Shown one piece after another: positions 6,037 through 12,049 of a DNA stretch of 29,292 nucleotides. Both the position numbers and the translations under genes were made by a program. Each line of letters begins with the position of its first letter. Position 1 is the stretch's first letter. The stretch spans positions 1-29,292 of IMG/VR virus record IMGVR_UViG_3300046011_008708, one strand, 5' to 3'. Under the pieces are notes generated by a model. It did not search any database. It worked only from the letters and a program-made list of their open reading frames with translations, and was not told the origin of the DNA. This stretch comes from a virus.

Positions 6037-6064
6037 ATCCTATCACGTCGGTCGCTGTTGTAAA
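6037..6064 (-). promoter_or_regulatory. early-type promoter P8
   Basis: TTTACA (6059-6064), 16-base spacer with GCGACCGACG, TAGGAT (6037-6042) in TGATAGGAT; upstream A-rich AAATAGTTG. Shares the TTCATATTGGAGA leader with P2 and P10. Confidence 0.88.
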
Positions 6065-6067
6065 CAA

Positions 6068-6589
6068 CTATTTTTCGAACTTCTCCTTGAGACGCTCGTA
6101 GGTCTCCCGCTCTTTGGCTTCAGCGGCAGCCTGTTGGACGCTGGCCAACCGTTTTTGAGAGGCTTCAGTGTCCTTCATCTTTTTGGTGATGGCCACCAGC
6201 TGCTCTTCGAAAAGAAGACGGCACCTATTCGGAAGAGTGATGTCGCTGTCGAGCGCGAAGGCAGAGAAGGTGACCGAATCGTAGTAGACGTCCGATTGGT
6301 CGCTGTAGCTAAACGTCGCCTTGACGCCGTCTCCGGTCGCGGAAATCTCGAATTCCTGAAGATAGAAGTGTTCCGGCTTTCCGTAGCGTCGATCAGTGTA
6401 GAAGACTGCTCTACGCGCTTCTTCGAACTTCTCGAACTCACCGATGGGCAGATATCCATGCTTCAGCTGGAAGCCTTGGGCGGTACAGTAATCGGTTTCG
6501 CACTTGATCATGCCCTCGTAAAGAGCGATCAGTTCGTTCTCGATGACCGCATAGTCAGCCAAGGTCTGCTTGATGGTGTCGATGTTCAT
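6068..6589 (-). CDS. hypothetical protein with coiled-coil C-terminus, 173 residues
   Basis: Start at ATG 6589 after AGAGGAGAGAGAA; the longer open frame upstream overlaps the 6601-6945 gene and is rejected. N-terminal helix (IKQTLADYAVIENELIALYEG), an alpha/beta middle with beta strands around YLQEFEISATGDGVKATFSY, then a charged C-terminal helix from about residue 135 (AITKKMKDTEASQKRLASVQ and Ala/Glu/Lys repeats) that looks like a coiled coil. Second gene from promoter P9. Function unknown. Confidence 0.75.
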   Translation of the reverse strand: MNIDTIKQTLADYAVIENELIALYEGMIKCETDYCTAQGFQLKHGYLPIGEFEKFEEARRAVFYTDRRYGKPEHFYLQEFEISATGDGVKATFSYSDQSDVYYDSVTFSAFALDSDITLPNRCRLLFEEQLVAITKKMKDTEASQKRLASVQQAAAEAKERETYERLKEKFEK

Positions 6590-6600
6590 TTCTCTCTCCT

Positions 6601-6945
6601 CTACGTCAGAGCGTGCACGGCGTTGAACCAACCGCCGGCCGTCTTGAAGACTTTCTTGGTCCGCTTGGTGGGCTTGGGGTTCAGCAGTTCGATGCCGCCT
6701 CGCTTGCCGATGACGACGTGCCGGTAGTCTCGGCAATAGATGCTGGCCGCCGAACCTTCATCTCCGACCATGCCGACCTCGAGAACCACGAAGGTCCGAC
6801 CGTCAGCGTTCTTGACCTCGAATTTCTTCGATTCGATGTCGCGAGGAGAGCACCGGCGATTCCGTTCGAAAACCCGATCGACAAACTTCACGACTAGCTC
6901 GGCGTGTTTATCAGAAGCGGGGCCTTCGTTCCAAACCATTTCCAT
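6601..6945 (-). CDS. hypothetical basic protein, 114 residues
   Basis: ATG at 6945 follows GAGAGGAGAGACTTCT; a second ATG two codons in is possible. The middle is beta-rich (FEVKNADGRTFVVLEVGMVG, AASIYCRDYRHVVIGKRGG) and the C-terminus strongly basic (NPKPTKRTKKVFKTAGGWF), suggesting nucleic-acid contact. First gene from promoter P9. No family recognised. Confidence 0.72.
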   Translation of the reverse strand: MEMVWNEGPASDKHAELVVKFVDRVFERNRRCSPRDIESKKFEVKNADGRTFVVLEVGMVGDEGSAASIYCRDYRHVVIGKRGGIELLNPKPTKRTKKVFKTAGGWFNAVHALT

Positions 6946-6975
6946 AGAAGTCTCTCCTCTCTGCATCTTGAGGAG

Positions 6976-7003
6976 ATCCTATCACGCGGGTCGCGATTGT
7001 AAA
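6976..7003 (-). promoter_or_regulatory. early-type promoter P9
   Basis: TTTACA (6998-7003), 16-base spacer ATCGCGACCCGCGTGA, TAGGAT (6976-6981); upstream AAAATAGTCG. Nearly identical to P10. Confidence 0.88.
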
Positions 7004-7006
7004 CGA

Positions 7007-7261
7007 CTATTTTTCGACGATGAACGTTGTCTTTCCGGAGAGGAAACCGCTCTCGTTGGCAGGACCGATCCACACATGCCAGAAGTCAGTGTCAGGACCA
7101 GTGCAGTGGAGACGCGAGACAAAGAAACTCGGGAATCGAGTCCGAAGCACCAGATCGATCTGACGTGATCGTGTCTCCGTGAACTTGGTGGCCTCTTCAT
7201 TCGTCTTGGCGAGGAACAGGCTAGTGCCTGTTTTCATCGTGAGCAGCGGTTTGTCAATCAT
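7007..7261 (-). CDS. hypothetical protein, 84 residues
   Basis: ATG at 7261, three bases after the stop of the gene before it. Beta-rich with a basic middle (TRSRQIDLVLRTRFPSFFVS) and a W-containing strand (DTDFWHVWIGPANESG). Third gene from promoter P10. Unrecognised. Confidence 0.65.
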   Translation of the reverse strand: MIDKPLLTMKTGTSLFLAKTNEEATKFTETRSRQIDLVLRTRFPSFFVSRLHCTGPDTDFWHVWIGPANESGFLSGKTTFIVEK

Positions 7262-7264
7262 CGT

Positions 7265-7591
7265 TCAGTGTCCTTTTTGATATTCGGCAGGATCGTAGAT
7301 GACGATAAAGCCAAGCGCTTTTTGGTTTTCCATGATCTCTTCACGGACGTCGGCGCAATGGACTATCCAAGCTGGGTCTTGAAGACGCTCGACGTCGTAT
7401 GCGTTACCGCGATCACGACACTGAATGTCGTAGGTGCTGAGATTGAGAGTAAGATCCCACTTCTTGGCTCGCTCGGCATCGGCATCCGATATGGCTACCC
7501 ATGCTCCGCACAGAACAGTGCCAAGAAGAATGCAGGCCACACCCACCGCAAGAATCGTATCAAAGACCTCTTTTGCTCGACGCTCGTCCAT
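7265..7591 (-). CDS. membrane protein, one transmembrane segment, 108 residues
   Basis: ATG at 7591 chosen over an in-frame TTG two codons upstream because AGGAG lies seven bases before it. A short charged N-terminus (MDERRAKEVFD) precedes a hydrophobic segment of about 20 residues (residues 12-33, TILAVGVACILLGTVLCGAW), then a soluble tail of about 75 residues with three Cys. The topology suggests an inner-membrane anchor; which side the tail faces cannot be told by eye. Function unknown. Confidence 0.72.
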   Translation of the reverse strand: MDERRAKEVFDTILAVGVACILLGTVLCGAWVAISDADAERAKKWDLTLNLSTYDIQCRDRGNAYDVERLQDPAWIVHCADVREEIMENQKALGFIVIYDPAEYQKGH

Positions 7592-7603
7592 GACCAATCT
7601 CCT

Positions 7604-7855
7604 CTACGCGAAACCGCCGCGGCTCACCGCGTACTGGATTTCCGCTTCTTTGGCAACGTAGGCGCCCCATTCGGTGAAGCAGGAGATCGAGAAGTCCCGA
7701 ACATCGGGTTCGCCGCTGAGCTCGACACGACCCATCTTTCCCGTCATTTCGCAGGGCTTCAGACGGTCATGAGCCCAAGCTTCGAGATCGTAGTCGTACG
7801 TATCCCGCAGGTTTTCGAGTTCATCGTCATCCATTTCGAACAGCAGCTGGGCCAT
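7604..7855 (-). CDS. hypothetical acidic protein, 83 residues
   Basis: ATG at 7855 after GGAGAACTATC; the frame's earlier start at 7891 lies in the promoter. Highly acidic first half (FEMDDDELENLRDTYDYDLE), then a beta-type stretch with two Cys. First gene from promoter P10. Unrecognised. Confidence 0.7.
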   Translation of the reverse strand: MAQLLFEMDDDELENLRDTYDYDLEAWAHDRLKPCEMTGKMGRVELSGEPDVRDFSISCFTEWGAYVAKEAEIQYAVSRGGFA

Positions 7856-7881
7856 GATAGTTCTCCATCTCCAATATGAAG

Positions 7882-7909
7882 ATCCTATCACACGGGTCGC
7901 GATTGTAAA
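7882..7909 (-). promoter_or_regulatory. early-type promoter P10
   Basis: TTTACA (7904-7909), 16-base spacer ATCGCGACCCGTGTGA, TAGGAT (7882-7887); upstream AAAAATAGTCG. A full-consensus copy. Confidence 0.9.
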
Positions 7910-7927
7910 CGACTATTTTTGACGGCG

Positions 7928-8140
7928 TTACGGATCCACCGTCACGTCAGGCGCATTCAGAAGAATCGCGTACATGTTCAGGAAATTCGCGTGGCTGACG
8001 ATGTCATCGGTGTCATCATCGAAGGTCACAGTGATGGTGTCTGCATCAAATGCGGTGACCTCACCCTCTTTCCAATCATATTCGTCGTGACGACGTACCT
8101 CTGTTCCAATGTCTACTGTGACTGTGTAATGAACTGGCAT
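7928..8140 (-). CDS. hypothetical acidic beta-rich protein, 70 residues
   Basis: ATG at 8140 (TAATG overlap with the stop of the preceding gene) with GGGAGG eight bases upstream. Three beta-type segments: VHYTVTVDIGTEVRRHDEYD, EGEVTAFDADTITVTFDDD, then a helix. The layout (W-K-E-G-x-V-T followed by a Val/Asp strand) recalls small SH3/KOW-like barrels, but this is only a guess. Last gene of its operon before promoter P10. Confidence 0.68.
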   Translation of the reverse strand: MPVHYTVTVDIGTEVRRHDEYDWKEGEVTAFDADTITVTFDDDTDDIVSHANFLNMYAILLNAPDVTVDP

Positions 8141-8760
8141 TAGGTACCTCCCTCTCTCCATTTCTCGTATTGATCGAGTTTTGCGATCGTTTGAGCATTT
8201 ATCTTATCGTTGTCGAGACGATTGTGCATGATCATGAAGTCGGTGGCCGCCTGCGCGTCAGCGAATTCGTCCGAAAGTCGATCGAACAGATCTCCTTGAC
8301 CATCCCAGTGTTTGCCTTTGCCACCACTGGCAATGAGCTTTCCAAGGATTTGGAGAACCTCACCGTACTCCTCGACGGTTTTCCCAAGGCCAGGCACGAC
8401 CTCGGAGCCTAGCTGGAATGGCTGTTTCGCGACTCGCTCACGAAGCACCTTGACCTCTTCAACGAGCAGCGGATATCCAGCTTCGTAACGCTGAACGAGA
8501 TTGAGCGCGGTCTGAACGACAGTGATGGAGTCGGGATCACCATAGATGTTGTTCCCGCTCCAACTTAGTCCAGAAAGCGTGTGTCCGAAGAACTGAGCCG
8601 GAACATGCTTGATCAAACCGAGCACGCGACTCAGGGTAAGCGCCTTGTCCCTCGTAATTGCGTCGGCATTGAGGTCACCGTATTCCTCAATGAGTCCTTC
8701 GAGAACCCATTTGACGTGATCGGTGTCGATCGGGGATGGATCACTGCGGCTCATAGGCAT
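8140..8760 (-). CDS. MazG-like nucleotide pyrophosphohydrolase domain protein
   Basis: 206 residues from ATG 8760 (a second ATG at 8754 is possible). The N-terminal 110 residues are helical without a recognised motif. The C-terminal part from about residue 125 carries the all-alpha NTP-pyrophosphatase pattern: KTVEEYGEVLQ (E-x-x-E on the first helix), a Gly/Lys loop (SGGKGKHWDGQGD), then DRLSDEFADAQAATDFM (D-E-x-x-D/A on the second). MazG-like enzymes hydrolyse NTPs to NMPs; phage versions are thought to lower (p)ppGpp or clear modified nucleotides. Substrate here unknown. It is followed by an overlapping small gene and preceded by 8741-9016. Confidence 0.72.
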   Translation of the reverse strand: MPMSRSDPSPIDTDHVKWVLEGLIEEYGDLNADAITRDKALTLSRVLGLIKHVPAQFFGHTLSGLSWSGNNIYGDPDSITVVQTALNLVQRYEAGYPLLVEEVKVLRERVAKQPFQLGSEVVPGLGKTVEEYGEVLQILGKLIASGGKGKHWDGQGDLFDRLSDEFADAQAATDFMIMHNRLDNDKINAQTIAKLDQYEKWREGGT

Positions 8761-9016
8761 TCCAATCTAGAAGCTTGTGGCGGAAAACGGCGAAGTACAA
8801 CGCTCCCGGAAAGAGGTCCAGCATCTTGAGAAGGCCGAAGCGCTGTCGGACGCGGTGGATCATGATGGCAATGAGACCCTTCAGGACCAGATATTCTGTT
8901 GTTGGATCTTTTTCGATCGCGACAGCGAACCGATCAAGACCGTAAAAGACGGTGTCGATCTGTCGGTCGAGAATGACCGTTGCTTTACGGTCTAGTTCTT
9001 CTTCAGTCGTTGTCAA
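8741..9016 (-). CDS. hypothetical protein, 91 residues, TTG start
   Basis: No suitable ATG; the TTG at 9016 overlaps the stop of the preceding gene as TTGA, the same coupling seen with ATGA elsewhere. Helical N-terminus (EEELDRKATVILDRQIDTVF), a hydrophobic middle (EYLVLKGLIAIMIHRVRQRF) and aromatic C-terminus (FPGALYFAVFRHKLLDW). Possibly membrane-associated, but no clean transmembrane segment. Not a continuation of the NADAR fragment before it. Confidence 0.6.
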   Translation of the reverse strand: MTTTEEELDRKATVILDRQIDTVFYGLDRFAVAIEKDPTTEYLVLKGLIAIMIHRVRQRFGLLKMLDLFPGALYFAVFRHKLLDWNAYEPQ

Positions 9017-9231
9017 ATCCTTGGTCCTCGAATAGTTTGACGCTTGGCCTGCCCAGGCGTACCAGCAGATCGTATGAAATCCTTCTCGGCCTCGGTCAGC
9101 GCCTTCTCGGACTGGTAGCCGTGTTCGACAGTCTGAAACCAGACGCCGTCCAGGATGTAGGGTGAGTCAAAGAAGTTCGACAGAAAGTCGAACTCTCCGG
9201 TAAAACTGTCGATTGGCTTCTCAAACATCAT
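9013..9231 (-). CDS. N-terminal half of a NADAR (YbiA-like) domain, truncated
   Basis: 72 residues from ATG 9231 or 9228 (GGAG spacing fits the second better). FDFLSNFFDSPYILDGVWF, then TVEHGYQSEKAL, then AGTPGQAKRQ reproduce the first half of the NADAR fold: FLSNF..SP..LDG..W.T.EH.YQ..K and the S/G-P-x-x-A-K-R element. A full domain is about 140-160 residues and continues with Arg-Trp, Met and Kf helices and a WG...G.N.LG end, none of which is present in any frame behind it. NADAR proteins act on ADP-ribosylated or riboflavin-type ribosyl substrates, including removal of ADP-ribose from guanine in nucleic acid. This copy may be inactive, or may need a partner. Confidence 0.72.
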   Translation of the reverse strand: MMFEKPIDSFTGEFDFLSNFFDSPYILDGVWFQTVEHGYQSEKALTEAEKDFIRSAGTPGQAKRQTIRGPRI

Positions 9232-9237
9232 GATCTC

Positions 9238-9435
9238 CTACCACTCTGCGCGCCATTCACCGTTTTGTTCACCGACGGAAACGCCGTATTCGTACGCCGC
9301 CTCACCGTCTCGATCCAGCGCAATCACCAGATCGACAAACTCTACGGTTCCAGCCTTGATGCCGTCGAACACGATTTTCATGGCTTCGTTGTTGACTTCA
9401 CCATAGACATTTATGAGGGTGCCTTCGATAGCCAT
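9238..9435 (-). CDS. hypothetical acidic protein, 65 residues
   Basis: ATG at 9435 after AGAGGAGACACATC. Beta-type start (AIEGTLINVYGEVNNEAMKI) and alternating strands (VEFVDLVIALDRDGEAAYEY), ending EWRAEW. First gene from promoter P11. Unrecognised. Confidence 0.68.
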   Translation of the reverse strand: MAIEGTLINVYGEVNNEAMKIVFDGIKAGTVEFVDLVIALDRDGEAAYEYGVSVGEQNGEWRAEW

Positions 9436-9460
9436 GATGTGTCTCCTCTATTCAAGAAAC

Positions 9461-9488
9461 ATCCTATCACATCCGGTCGGAATGTAAA
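9461..9488 (-). promoter_or_regulatory. early-type promoter P11
   Basis: TTTACA (9483-9488), 16-base spacer with CCGACCGG, TAGGAT (9461-9466) in TGATAGGAT. It lies directly downstream of the gene-32 terminator and starts the 7928-9435 block. Confidence 0.87.
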
Positions 9489-9490
9489 CA

Positions 9491-9519
9491 AGAAAAAGGG
9501 AGGACCTCACGATCCTCCC
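9491..9519 (-). terminator. 32: rho-independent terminator of the gene 32 unit
   Basis: Minus strand: GGGAGGA - TCGTGAGG - TCCTCCC (9519-9498) followed by TTTTTCT (9497-9491). A 7-bp stem with a T-run, 28 bases after the gp32 stop codon. Confidence 0.88.
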
Positions 9520-9546
9520 TCGTCCCTTGGTCAGTCGTTGTAGGGC

Positions 9547-10458
9547 TTATTCGTCGTCTTCGGCAATACGACGGAAGAAGTCCATGTCAGCGTCATCGGC
9601 GGTGTCAGTCAGTTCAGCTTCTTCCTTTGCAGGCGCTTGACGTGACGGACGTTCGCGTTCTTGGCGCGGTGCCGATTCCTTCGGACGCTCTGCAGTGACG
9701 TCTGTATCCATGTCCGGAAGGACCTTGGACAGACGACGCTTCAGCTCGTCGTAGCTCTTGAAGGTAGACGGATCCAAGATCTCTTGGAGCGAGTACTCGC
9801 TCTTCCAGATCTCCTCGAGACGAGCGTCGTCATCGAGCAGAGGACCAGCAGTGTCGAAGTCCGACTTGTCGTAGTTGCGGTAGCCTTCGAACTTGCGGAT
9901 ACGGAGACGGAAGTTCGCTCCTTCCCACAGATCGAACGCGACCATCGGCTTCTCTTCGAAGGTCGGATCAGGGTTCATCGCGTCGTTGATCTTGTCGAAG
10001 ATCTTCTTGCCGTACTTGTAGCGGAAGACCTTGCCTTCGTTATCCGGATTTCCCGGATCCTTCACGACATAGATGTTCGAGACGAAGTGAAGACGACGCT
10101 TCTGCTTGCGGGCAGTTTCCTTGTCCTCTTCACGACCGGAGTTCCACAGCTTGCCGTTGTACTCACCGACAGGGTCGTCCTGACCAATGGAGGTCAGAGA
10201 CTTCTCGATGTACCACTGGCCAGTAGGCCCTTGGAAACCGTGGTCCCAGAATCGGATGAATGGGACGTCTTCGTTCGGAGGTGCTGGGAGGAATCGGATG
10301 ACCGCTGAGCCGTTGCCGTTCTTGTCGACCGTAGGGCTCCAGTAGGTGTCATCGCTTGAACGTTCTCCACCGCCTGAGACCTTAGTAAGTTGTTCGGTCA
10401 GTTTGGCGAGGTTAGAATCGCGATCGCGCTTCAGGGAAGCGAAAGAACTATTAGTCAT
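9547..10458 (-). CDS. 32: single-stranded DNA-binding protein, T4 gp32 family
   Basis: 303 residues (T4 gp32 is 301) from ATG 10458 after GGAGAACACA. gp32 coats single-stranded DNA during replication, recombination and repair and contacts polymerase and gp59. Family landmarks: a basic N-terminal LAST-like region (residues 5-15, FASLKRDRDSN), the OB-fold core with AVIRFLPAPP and FIRFWDHGF, then KDPGNPDNEGKVFRYKYGKK and DKINDAMNP, which matches T4 closely; an acidic C-terminus (DTADDADMDFFRRIAEDDE). T4 gp32 holds zinc with one His and three Cys; here the His (WDHGF) remains but no Cys is present anywhere, the equivalent stretch being YIEKSLTSIGQDDPVGEY. A hairpin leader lies upstream and a terminator downstream. 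Confidence 0.95.
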   Translation of the reverse strand: MTNSSFASLKRDRDSNLAKLTEQLTKVSGGGERSSDDTYWSPTVDKNGNGSAVIRFLPAPPNEDVPFIRFWDHGFQGPTGQWYIEKSLTSIGQDDPVGEYNGKLWNSGREEDKETARKQKRRLHFVSNIYVVKDPGNPDNEGKVFRYKYGKKIFDKINDAMNPDPTFEEKPMVAFDLWEGANFRLRIRKFEGYRNYDKSDFDTAGPLLDDDARLEEIWKSEYSLQEILDPSTFKSYDELKRRLSKVLPDMDTDVTAERPKESAPRQERERPSRQAPAKEEAELTDTADDADMDFFRRIAEDDE

Positions 10459-10487
10459 TGTGTTCTCCATGTATTCGTATGACAAAG

Positions 10488-10512
10488 GATCGTCAAAGTG
10501 TGCTTGACGATC
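10488..10512 (-). promoter_or_regulatory. 32: hairpin in the gene 32 leader, possible autoregulatory element
   Basis: Perfect 9-bp stem GATCGTCAA / TTGACGATC with a 7-base loop, starting at the last stop-codon base of gene 59 and ending 29 bases before the gp32 ATG. The intervening leader is A/T-rich. T4 gp32 represses its own mRNA by binding an unstructured leader next to a pseudoknot; an analogous role here is inference. Confidence 0.55.
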
Positions 10513-11102
10513 TATATATCAGTCTGGGAGAACCTTTCTTTGAAGACCTTTTTTAATTTTTGTCTGTCGTAGGCAACAAACGGAGCGTACTTGACAATAC
10601 GTTTCCGGATCACCGGCCACACCACCGATTCGTCGATGGTCTTGTTCCAATAGGGCACCAGACCAAGAAGATCGCATAGAACCACCATCGTCTCATGACT
10701 GATCTGCTTCTGACGGTACAGCTTCAGGATCGGTGGATGCTGATCGACCACTGTAAAGTTAGACTTCATGTCGTCGTCGAGCTTGTCGAGGTCTTCTTTG
10801 AAGATGCGCGTTAGCGAGTCACGACGACGCACCCAATCGGTATACCGCTGGGCGCCTTCTGAAGTTTTGATGAAGTCACCGATCCAAGCATCTGGTGTCT
10901 CGATAAGATTCGCGACAAGAAAATGGATCGGACTCTCCTTTTTGGAGAGCGTGTGGAAGTAGTATTTGTCTTTACGGCGATCGAAGGCATCCAAAGATGC
11001 CCTCGTCTTCCACCCGTATTTCGCGCCGTCAAACCCCTCATCGGTGAAGTGACGCTTCACCGCGATATAGAGCTTGTAACACTCAAACGGCGTTTGGGCC
11101 AT
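10512..11102 (-). CDS. 59: helicase loader, T4 gp59 family
   Basis: 196 residues (T4 gp59 is 217) from ATG 11102, overlapping the gene 33 stop as TAATG. The opening TPFECYKLYIAVKRHFTDEG is characteristic of gp59, followed by the basic region with DKYYFHTLSKKESPIHFLVAN and the all-alpha second half (VVDQHPPILKLYRQKQISHE, MVVLCDLLGLVPYWN). gp59 binds fork DNA and gp32 and loads the gp41 helicase. Position directly between gene 33 and gene 32 is the T4 order, which supports the assignment. Confidence 0.92.
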   Translation of the reverse strand: MAQTPFECYKLYIAVKRHFTDEGFDGAKYGWKTRASLDAFDRRKDKYYFHTLSKKESPIHFLVANLIETPDAWIGDFIKTSEGAQRYTDWVRRRDSLTRIFKEDLDKLDDDMKSNFTVVDQHPPILKLYRQKQISHETMVVLCDLLGLVPYWNKTIDESVVWPVIRKRIVKYAPFVAYDRQKLKKVFKERFSQTDI

Positions 11103-11353
11103 TAGACCGGCAGCTTGGTAGTCTTCGGCAGGAAATTGAGCTTCTCAGCAGATTCCTGCATGTTGAACTTGATCTTCGGATTCGACCTTACGATCGAAGC
11201 GACGGTCTCGATATCCGCACCAGACATTTCAGAATAGTGAATGGCGGCGTCGATGTAGTCGCCACCGTTGGTTTGCGCGATTCGATGCAACTCAACGATG
11301 ACCGCCTTAGAATCAAGCACGGTTGCCGGGACGACGGGGACTTGTTCAGTCAT
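11102..11353 (-). CDS. 33: late-transcription coactivator, T4 gp33-like
   Basis: 83 residues (T4 gp33 is 112) from ATG 11353. The protein is short, helical and mixed in charge: KAVIVELHRIAQTNGGDYID, AAIHYSEMSGADIETVASIV, then NMQESAEKLNFLPKTTKLPV. In T4, gp33 bridges RNA polymerase to the sliding clamp for late transcription. Sequence similarity alone would be weak evidence; the position immediately upstream of gene 59 and then 32, as in T4, carries the call. Confidence 0.8.
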   Translation of the reverse strand: MTEQVPVVPATVLDSKAVIVELHRIAQTNGGDYIDAAIHYSEMSGADIETVASIVRSNPKIKFNMQESAEKLNFLPKTTKLPV

Positions 11354-11364
11354 AGACTCTCACT

Positions 11365-11877
11365 CTAACGGTAGAAAAGATGATTTCCGATCTTGATCTT
11401 CCGGGGTGACCGGTAACCCGAGTCGGCGTGAAAATAGAGCGATCCAGCCGTTGGGTCTGAGGACTTATCATGCGTCCAATAGACATTATTGGCGACGCGT
11501 TTTGCCTGTGCCCAGGGACCACTCTCGTTGATCCCGTACCCCTTACCGTACCAGACGAACTGCCCAGGCGCGGAAATAACGGAGCAGACTGTATTTTGGA
11601 ATCGGCCACTCTTTACCCGATTTATCGTGACGTAGGCTACGGCCTCCATGCCACGGTGTCCTTCGCCTCGCGCCTCATGATAGACGTTTCTGGCCAGACA
11701 TTCGATCTCAGTTCTATCTCTCTGCGAGACGACGATCGCGGGTTTTACACTTTGGCTGGTGAATTGCTCAACCAGCTCTCTATTCGGCTCTTGAGCCACG
11801 GAAGAAATATCCGTTACCGATCCTAGAAGGTATAGTATCACAGCTAGGGCGGCGGTAGTGAAGAATTTATTGCGCAA
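11365..11877 (-). CDS. secreted SleB/CwlJ-type cell-wall hydrolase
   Basis: 170 residues from a TTG at 11877 with AGGAG eight bases upstream; no ATG fits. Residues 1-28 form a signal peptide (basic MRNK, hydrophobic core AALAVILYLLG). The Hydrolase_2 domain begins near residue 57: IECLARNVYHEARGEGHRGM with catalytic-type Glu68, then AVAYVTINRVKSGRFQNTVC, the QFVWY element, and SLYFHADSGYRSP near the end. The family cleaves peptidoglycan, best known in spore germination, and also occurs in alphaproteobacteria and phages. It could act at lysis or in remodelling the host wall. It lies just behind the tmRNA terminator and before gene 33, an unusual place for a lysis-type gene. Confidence 0.88.
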   Translation of the reverse strand: MRNKFFTTAALAVILYLLGSVTDISSVAQEPNRELVEQFTSQSVKPAIVVSQRDRTEIECLARNVYHEARGEGHRGMEAVAYVTINRVKSGRFQNTVCSVISAPGQFVWYGKGYGINESGPWAQAKRVANNVYWTHDKSSDPTAGSLYFHADSGYRSPRKIKIGNHLFYR

Positions 11878-12010
11878 GGCGCTTTCTCCTCTGAGGCGGC
11901 GGAATGCCGCCGATCTTCGGTAGAGCGTAATGCTTCAGTTGAAGACGTCCTTGATTTTCCTCGAGGCCCAAGGTGCCTCTTGCTCGGTATATCTCCTGTT
12001 CCTAGAGACG
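11878..12010 (-). promoter_or_regulatory. leader region with hairpin before the cell-wall hydrolase gene
   Basis: Between the tmRNA terminator and the TTG at 11877. It contains a perfect CGGCGG-CATT-CCGCCG hairpin (11897-11912) directly before the ribosome-binding site, which may affect ribosome access. No copy of the phage promoter and no TATAAATA-type late promoter is seen. A short frame with only a TTG start is not convincing. Confidence 0.45.
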
Positions 12011-12049
12011 AAAAAACGGAGGACCCTTTGCTTTATAGGGCGGTCCTCC
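12011..12049 (-). terminator. rho-independent terminator after the tmRNA
   Basis: Minus strand: GGAGGACC (12049-12042), a 16-base loop, GGTCCTCC (12025-12018), then G and TTTTTT (12016-12011). An 8-bp perfect stem with a T-run, 22 bases after the tag stop codon. Confidence 0.9.

Noticed and set aside
5220-6101. Long plus-strand frame of 293 codons
   Set aside because: It is the mirror of two minus-strand genes with good starts and ribosome-binding sites; the long frame comes from their codon bias.
8741-9016. Second half of the NADAR domain after a frameshift
   Set aside because: The protein in this frame has none of the NADAR C-terminal motifs, nor do the other frames.
11868-11970. Short frame with a TTG start between the tmRNA terminator and the cell-wall hydrolase
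   Set aside because: 34 codons, poor start, and it ends inside the signal peptide of the next gene; coding character unclear.
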